This document shows positions 29,070 to 33,333 of a DNA stretch of 33,333 nucleotides, in pieces (positions within the stretch are counted from its first letter, which is position 1; each line of letters begins with the position of its first letter). The notes below the pieces were generated by a model, which ran no database searches, was not told where the DNA came from, and saw only the letters and a list, made by a program, of their open reading frames with translations. Origin of the DNA: a virus; the IMG/VR virus record IMGVR_UViG_3300015371_000112, positions 1-33,333 of that record. The stretch is one strand, 5' to 3'. The translations under genes and the position numbers were made by a program.

Positions 29070-31631
29070 TTATACGACTCTTTTTAAGTCGCCCCAATTG
29101 GAGTCTGAAATAGCGATTTCAACTGGAATTTTTAAATGAAAATCTCTACTCAAACTGCATTGGTTAAAATCTATTGTGCGTTCATATTTTTCTTGAAAGG
29201 TCTCTATATATTGGTCCTTTAAGTCCCGATGGACATACGAAGTCAGACTATCATGGTTTTCAACTACAAATTTATATTTACTCATGTAGCCCGGCAGGGC
29301 TTCGATTATTCTACGCATTGTAAACTTGGTTTGGTCTCCAACTATACTTTGTGGTAAGTAGGCGTAAGCCTCTTTATATAATTTTTTATCTAGTTTAGCA
29401 AAGAAATCTCGCCTGCGGCCAAAAGGTGTAACTAACCTTCTAGTATTATTTATTACATCAATGATCTCATTATGGAAAACCCCACGTATTTTTGGATTTC
29501 CATTATGGAATTTATCTAATATTTCCTTACATATAGAAATATATAAATGGGTCATTTGAGCCAAACGAAATTCTTCCATGTCATAGTGACCGGCGTGACG
29601 AATTCGTTTTCCCAAGTCATAATAAAGTGTACCTATTTTTGGGTGTCGGAGTCCATCTTTATCTGATGTGATAAGTTTTGGGTCAATTCCAAATACAAGG
29701 CCGGCTGTTTTAGCATGAATTTTTGGTTTCTGATCCATAGTAGCTAACGCATCATAGTCGTCTGCTAAAACAAAAACAACCCTAGCTTCTGCTCCTGCTC
29801 CGTCGCCTTCAACGAAGAAATAGTCTTTAGGAGCAACAAACATATTACGTAAATCATTCGCAATTTCAGTATCATTGATTTCATCGAATACGTCCTCATC
29901 TACGGCAAAGCCATGTTTAGTGATCGTCTGCAACGATCTGCCTATTTTACGTGTTTTATTGCCTTTTTTACCTATATTTTCTGGTACAAGTACTTCGTCT
30001 ATACTTTTAGAACAGGATGTTCTGCCAGTTTCTGTGCCACTTATATTATATGATCCTATTAGTCTACCATCTGGGGTAAGCGGAGAATCAACAAATTCTA
30101 TTATCTTACGGATTTTACGGCACATTATGATCCTTGACAGGATCTTATAACCGTCTTTACCTGCCTTAGAATTATCACCAAGAGTGATAAGAAACTCGTC
30201 TAGAGTATCTTTATCGGTTTTGTATGTTTCTTTTCCAGTTTCAGGATTAGTTTTTATTCTCTTAGGATATTTAAGATCTTCATAAACTAACTTACCAACT
30301 TGTGGGTTGGAAGAAGGATTCAAGTCTGGGTTGCCAACCAAATCCCTAAGATAAGCAAGGTTAGTTTTATACGTGAATTCATATTTTGATAACAACTTTT
30401 GCTTTTGGGAGTCATCGACGAGCAAACCTACTTTATCTATATTTTTATAAATCAAAATCAATGGAGCTATTTCATTATTATATAGATCAGTCAGTCCTTC
30501 GGCCTCTAATTCTTTATCTTGTTCTATAGATATTTGATGAGCCGCAAGAGAGTCTTTCGCACAATAAAGATAAAGGCGGTTCTTATCATGAATTTTTGGA
30601 TCAAACTCCTTTCCTTCATCCTTATAGTACGGGATATTAGTGAAAATGCTAGTGTAGAAATCCAAACCCTTAAGGAGTTCCGGATAGAGTAAACTACCTT
30701 TGAGCATCGTGTCTGAAGTGACTTTTTCAAGCCTAAATCCATAACGTTCTTCTATACTCCAGTCATATTTAATATTTTGATTATTTTTCTCTATATTAGG
30801 ATCACTATGCACGCGGTCCAGCATTCCAAATATAGCAGCCAATTCATGTTTTGGCATGTCCATAATTGGAACACAACAAGATTCATAACCATCAAAACAA
30901 AACGAAACACAAATCAAGAAACCATGATGTGTTTCAATATCATGAGTGACCCTTACGGGTCGCTTTGCATATTGTCTATTTAAAAACTTTGCGAAATCAG
31001 CCGCACCAGCGGCTACCCAACATAAACCTTCAGTCTCAGGAAATTCTCTTGTGTGCATTTCACGAGCTATTTTGTTGTAGTCTAACGGAACGTAGAAGTT
31101 AGCAAGATTATCTTGGAAGAGCATCTGAGGACTGATCGTAGGAATAACTTTTATTTTGTTTGGTAGCTTTAACTGCCAGTCCTCACGTAATGGTAAAATC
31201 GAACCACGATAACAATAAGTCCAATGCTTACGGCCCTTTGGAAGTTTGATAGATTTAATATGTGGGAAGACAGCACCAAGAGCCAAGTCGTCAAGAGGAA
31301 CCACAACAACAGGATTGACTTCTCTAATTTCGTCATATAGAATTTGCTCATACTTTATTATATTGGCTTCACCTAACTCTTCTAAGGCCCGTTTTAGTTT
31401 CCAGTTTGTAGTTCCAGAAAAAGAAAGTCTTTCTTTTATGAAAAGGCTGCGGTAGCATTCTTTTATTGATGTGCCTTGTTGGCGCAAAAACTTATCTAAT
31501 GTCTTTTCCAAGTGGCCCGAAAGGGCCAGTCCTTGTTTTATATCTTCAGTTAAAGGAAAACCACCAAGAAAAAAGATGGAAGCTCCTTCATAACCATGAC
31601 TTGAAACGTATTCTTTTTCTAATAAACTCAT
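29070..31631 (-). CDS. family A DNA polymerase with uracil-glycosylase-like N-terminus
   Basis: The 853-residue replicative polymerase. Residues 15-190 resemble a family 4/5 uracil-DNA glycosylase (FLGGFPLTED, GLALSGHLEKTL, and VIPTISPQM where active enzymes have a His-Pro-Ser type motif). The 3'-5' exonuclease follows: Exo I D231/E233 (THDIET), Exo II D290 (IKYD), Exo III Y356/D360. The polymerase motifs are A: D610, E615, R617 (EGDGAGAEAR); B: K675 to Y683 (GKRIRHAGHY); C: H793-D794-S795. The catalytic Asp residues are kept, but motif B has His at the usual Phe/Tyr position (679) and motif C has Ser for the usual Glu. It follows the poly-Glu gene without a gap. Confidence 0.85.
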   Translation of the reverse strand: MSLLEKEYVSSHGYEGASIFFLGGFPLTEDIKQGLALSGHLEKTLDKFLRQQGTSIKECYRSLFIKERLSFSGTTNWKLKRALEELGEANIIKYEQILYDEIREVNPVVVVPLDDLALGAVFPHIKSIKLPKGRKHWTYCYRGSILPLREDWQLKLPNKIKVIPTISPQMLFQDNLANFYVPLDYNKIAREMHTREFPETEGLCWVAAGAADFAKFLNRQYAKRPVRVTHDIETHHGFLICVSFCFDGYESCCVPIMDMPKHELAAIFGMLDRVHSDPNIEKNNQNIKYDWSIEERYGFRLEKVTSDTMLKGSLLYPELLKGLDFYTSIFTNIPYYKDEGKEFDPKIHDKNRLYLYCAKDSLAAHQISIEQDKELEAEGLTDLYNNEIAPLILIYKNIDKVGLLVDDSQKQKLLSKYEFTYKTNLAYLRDLVGNPDLNPSSNPQVGKLVYEDLKYPKRIKTNPETGKETYKTDKDTLDEFLITLGDNSKAGKDGYKILSRIIMCRKIRKIIEFVDSPLTPDGRLIGSYNISGTETGRTSCSKSIDEVLVPENIGKKGNKTRKIGRSLQTITKHGFAVDEDVFDEINDTEIANDLRNMFVAPKDYFFVEGDGAGAEARVVFVLADDYDALATMDQKPKIHAKTAGLVFGIDPKLITSDKDGLRHPKIGTLYYDLGKRIRHAGHYDMEEFRLAQMTHLYISICKEILDKFHNGNPKIRGVFHNEIIDVINNTRRLVTPFGRRRDFFAKLDKKLYKEAYAYLPQSIVGDQTKFTMRRIIEALPGYMSKYKFVVENHDSLTSYVHRDLKDQYIETFQEKYERTIDFNQCSLSRDFHLKIPVEIAISDSNWGDLKRVV

Positions 31632-31886
31632 TTATACTTTATCCATAATGCATAGATTACCATTGATATCAATACATTTTATAATGAGAAGTGGTATTCT
31701 AGCTACGATTTCAATGATCTGCCACTTTTGGCAGTTACAGAATGATAAAAGAGGAAGAGTATCAAGAAAACGATGTGTGTCCTCAGAAGGGCACTTTTCT
31801 TCTTCTTCTTCTTCTTCTTCTTCTTCTTCTTCTTTTTGTTCGTCTAGTTGTTCTATAATCTCATCTATAACATCATTTGCATTCAT
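31632..31886 (-). CDS. poly-glutamate protein, 84 aa
   Basis: Unrecognised protein immediately upstream of the polymerase gene (stop and ATG adjacent). Residues 1-17 form an acidic helix (NANDVIDEIIEQLDEQ), followed by a run of about 12 Glu encoded by a pure GAA repeat. The Cys-containing C-terminal half (LSFCNCQKWQIIEIVARIPL; CIDINGNLCIMDKV) may be a small beta fold. The acidic N-terminus could mimic DNA or bind a basic partner such as the polymerase. No family is recognised. No ribosome-binding site is seen before ATG 31886. Confidence 0.55.
   Translation of the reverse strand: MNANDVIDEIIEQLDEQKEEEEEEEEEEEEKCPSEDTHRFLDTLPLLSFCNCQKWQIIEIVARIPLLIIKCIDINGNLCIMDKV
31797..31832. repeat. (TTC)12 trinucleotide microsatellite
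   Basis: Twelve uninterrupted TTC units on the plus strand encode consecutive Glu in the minus-strand gene at 31632-31886. Slippage would change Glu number without shifting the frame. Confidence 0.85.
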
Positions 31887-31979
31887 AAGTTTTTTAGAGA
31901 GGCTAGGGTGTGTTGCCGAAGCATTGTGTCCCCGATTTAAAGTGAGCTTACACTCTCTACCTCTTTTTAAGTTGCTTCG
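31887..31979 (-). promoter_or_regulatory. intergenic leader with interleaved inverted repeats
   Basis: Between the DUF669-like and poly-Glu genes, TAGAGAG (31895-31901) can pair with CTCTCTA (31953-31959), and CGAAGCA (31917-31923) with TGCTTCG (31973-31979). The order is A-B-A'-B', which would be a pseudoknot. AGTG and CACT (31941-31954) form a competing small stem. The following start codon lacks a ribosome-binding site. The structure is speculative. Confidence 0.35.
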
Positions 31980-32390
31980 TTAGAAAGGAACCTTTGCTGG
32001 ATTCGCAAAGTTTTCAATCTTGCTCTGAATTCGTCCTTCAAATTCCGTGTGGTACACTTTGCCAAGAATCTTTGTACCTTCAAGAGCTTCAAGGTCAAAT
32101 TCAAGCGTTCCTGTTTCAAGCCCTTCACTGATTTCTTGAAGTGTCTTGTTTGTTATTGCCGCGATAAAAGGATTCATAAATCCCTTCTCAATTCCTTTTG
32201 AGTTGAAAAGATGTTCAATTTCGCGTCCGCTAGCATCGTTATCGAAAACCAGGGGAACCCAGTAGTTCATACTCATTCCATCCTTGGAGGCTTTCGTGTA
32301 TGGCTTTCCAATCGTGAATTGCTGCCATCCTGTAGGAAGTGGGTTTCCTGCTGCAAGAACTGACTTTGGAATTGTGATTCTAATTGGCAT
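31980..32390 (-). CDS. DUF669-like, putative ssDNA-binding protein
   Basis: The 136-residue protein has a beta-rich body with 'LPTGWQQFTIGKPYTKASKD' (18-37), MNYWVPLVFDND (41-52) and GTKILGKVYHTEFEGR (104-119), and a short tail (ENFANPAKVPF). This resembles DUF669-type phage replication proteins, which are thought to bind single-stranded DNA with an OB-like fold. Placement in the replication operon upstream of the polymerase fits. No long acidic C-terminus of the usual SSB type is present; the next gene's Glu run may matter in that respect. The mRNA leader before its ATG is A/C-rich and lacks a ribosome-binding site. Confidence 0.5.
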   Translation of the reverse strand: MPIRITIPKSVLAAGNPLPTGWQQFTIGKPYTKASKDGMSMNYWVPLVFDNDASGREIEHLFNSKGIEKGFMNPFIAAITNKTLQEISEGLETGTLEFDLEALEGTKILGKVYHTEFEGRIQSKIENFANPAKVPF

Positions 32391-32461
32391 TTTGTTTCTT
32401 TGTTTTGTCCTGTTTGGTTTGTTATGTTTGTTAGTTGTTTGTTTTGTCTTGTTTTGCCTTG
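32391..32461 (-). promoter_or_regulatory. A/C-rich, unstructured leader
   Basis: In the transcribed sense, these 71 bases are almost only A and C, with repeated AACAA units and no T-rich complement to pair with. The only Shine-Dalgarno-like AGGA lies too far from ATG 32390. It resembles A-rich translation-enhancing leaders. It is the longest gene-free gap in the minus-strand operon. Confidence 0.45.
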
Positions 32462-32752
32462 TTATGAGGCCCTTGGATTAAGTATATTTAAAATTTCATC
32501 TACAGTAATTTCAGTTGGCAAGTCTAGCTTCGCTATCCTTTCTAGACTATGGGTTTCTTCTTTGGTAAAAGACTCTTCTTTTTCAAGAATTTGTAGAAAA
32601 CCCGCCGGTGCAAAAACCAATTTTTTACTGTTGCAAACAGAACAGACATAGCGAGTAAAATCACAGCCAAGAAAATAAGTGAAACCACAATTATAGCAAT
32701 AATACTCATTGAAACCTCCCTTGCTTCGCAAGTGCTCACGTAGACTAAACAT
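32462..32752 (-). CDS. zinc-ribbon protein, 96 aa
   Basis: I chose ATG 32752 because it overlaps the preceding gene's stop by eight bases (ATGTTTAG), indicating coupling. Residues 19-22 (CYNC) and 38-41 (CSVC) form two CxxC pairs about 15 residues apart, a zinc ribbon. The second half is helical and acidic (ILEKEESFTKEETHSLERIA; ITVDEILNILN). A GGGAGG sequence inside the gene precedes an ATG in another frame (32709), discussed in the findings. Its role in the replication operon is unknown. Confidence 0.6.
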   Translation of the reverse strand: MFSLREHLRSKGGFNEYYCYNCGFTYFLGCDFTRYVCSVCNSKKLVFAPAGFLQILEKEESFTKEETHSLERIAKLDLPTEITVDEILNILNPRAS

Positions 32753-32924
32753 CTTTTTTAGCTTTCTTTATCTTCCAGACTTTATATAGTTCAGGTTTTA
32801 CCTCAGAGAGACGTTTTTGCGTACTTTGCTCACACGAACCGCTATCTGGAATTATTACGTAAATACTTTTGGTTATGGTATTCTGAATGATCTGGCCTAC
32901 TTTAAATTTGACTGATTTTTTCAA
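32745..32924 (-). CDS. hypothetical protein, 59 aa (TTG start)
   Basis: I chose TTG 32924 because GGAG lies eight bases upstream and it overlaps the previous stop (TTGA). The 59 residues are basic (KKSVKFKVGQIIQNTITKSI; VWKIKKAKKDV), with a short beta N-terminus and a helical, Lys-rich end. It is coupled at both ends. The basic composition would suit a DNA- or RNA-binding accessory protein, but no family is recognised. Confidence 0.5.
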   Translation of the reverse strand: MKKSVKFKVGQIIQNTITKSIYVIIPDSGSCEQSTQKRLSEVKPELYKVWKIKKAKKDV

Positions 32925-33076
32925 AATGCTTTCTCCATTCGCTCAAGATGTTTGATTAAAGTTTTAAATTCTGCCAATGTAACTGTTCTAAATGGATTGT
33001 TTAAATCAGTTCCTTTCTTTTCAATGAGCATCTCTATCTTCTCAAGTATTCTATCAATTTCACTTGGTCTTTGCAT
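32921..33076 (-). CDS. hypothetical protein, 51 aa
   Basis: A 51-residue, strongly helical, charged protein (IDRILEKIEMLIEKKG; LAEFKTLIKHLERMEKAF) that ends inside the start of the next gene (TTGA). No clear ribosome-binding site lies before ATG 33076, so it may depend on coupling with the gene at the window edge, whose stop is four bases upstream. Function unknown. Confidence 0.5.
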   Translation of the reverse strand: MQRPSEIDRILEKIEMLIEKKGTDLNNPFRTVTLAEFKTLIKHLERMEKAF

Positions 33077-33080
33077 ATTT

Positions 33081-33333
33081 TTATAATCTAGCTAACCTCT
33101 TCCAATGAGCTAAAACATCTGGATGAGCTTTACCATCTGTATCTTCTAATTTTTCTTTTGCTGCTTTCTTTTGCCAATTTTTAAAATCTTCTTCATTCAT
33201 CCATTTACGTACTTTAATATCTAAAGCTTCATATTGTGGATAAAGAGTATCTTCAGCTTTTAAAAATATAAAAGGCCCATTGATACTTCTAGTTCTTCGT
33301 AAGAAATCCAGATCTGCACATGAAGTTTGAAAA
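33081..33333 (-). CDS. partial gene at the window edge, last 83 aa
   Basis: The frame is open to the window's end, so the start lies outside. The visible C-terminus has ADLDLFRRTRSINGPFIFLK, DTLYPQYEALDIKVRKWMNE, then a Lys/Glu-rich helix and HPDVLAHWKRLARL at the end. Charged, helical and soluble. It belongs to the replication operon but matches no family I recognise from this piece. Confidence 0.6.
   Translation of the reverse strand, partial: FQTSCADLDFLRRTRSINGPFIFLKAEDTLYPQYEALDIKVRKWMNEEDFKNWQKKAAKEKLEDTDGKAHPDVLAHWKRLARL

Noticed and set aside
31648-31983. 111-residue plus-strand frame with a Ser run
   Set aside because: Antisense to the poly-Glu gene; the Ser run is the other reading of the same TTC repeat and no ribosome-binding site is present.

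Overview
The window is phage DNA: about 33 kb of an AT-rich, densely packed double-stranded DNA phage. It has a large terminase, portal, scaffold-like protein, major capsid protein, nozzle-type tail protein, three consecutive internal-virion-like proteins and no tape-measure protein, which points to a short-tailed (podovirus-type) phage. No single-subunit RNA polymerase is present here. The host cannot be read directly. A tail-fibre-like protein with a Sec signal peptide and a spaced Cys pair gives only a weak hint of the kind of bacterium it came from. The fragment may come from an environmental assembly.

Layout. Positions 1-1250 hold a small, visibly more GC-rich block of hypothetical genes with two sigma70-like promoters, closed by two terminator-like hairpins. 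Positions 1334-1629 are gene-free and contain a tandem repeat and a GC-rich, strongly foldable stretch that may be a structured RNA. A long rightward operon follows (1630-27856). It opens with a short peptide and a protein matching the Tad1 anti-Thoeris family, a possible small terminase, many tiny genes (two of them paralogous Cys-containing proteins), an M15-peptidase endolysin with a holin-like protein, and an ADP-ribosyltransferase-like protein. The packaging and head genes come next (large terminase, portal, scaffold, capsid, decoration-like protein). A glycosyltransferase and a methyltransferase are inserted there, followed by connector and tail genes, a fibre, a lectin-bearing receptor-binding protein, and ejection-type proteins.

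From 27858 to the right edge every gene is on the minus strand and belongs to the replication module. In transcription order these are a partial gene at the edge, three short coupled genes, a DUF669-like presumed ssDNA-binding protein, a poly-Glu protein, a family A DNA polymerase with a uracil-glycosylase-like N-terminus, and a DUF3987-type helicase-like protein. The two modules converge with a single base between their stop codons.

The operons rely heavily on ATGA, TAATG and GTGA overlaps, which suggests translational coupling. Structured non-coding elements stand out at 1466-1615, 12759-12862 and 13458-13534, with a smaller hairpin at 15504-15520. The most notable gene-level observations are the Tad1-like protein, the ART-like protein before the terminase, the glycosylase-polymerase fusion with altered motifs, and a structural protein with an export signal.
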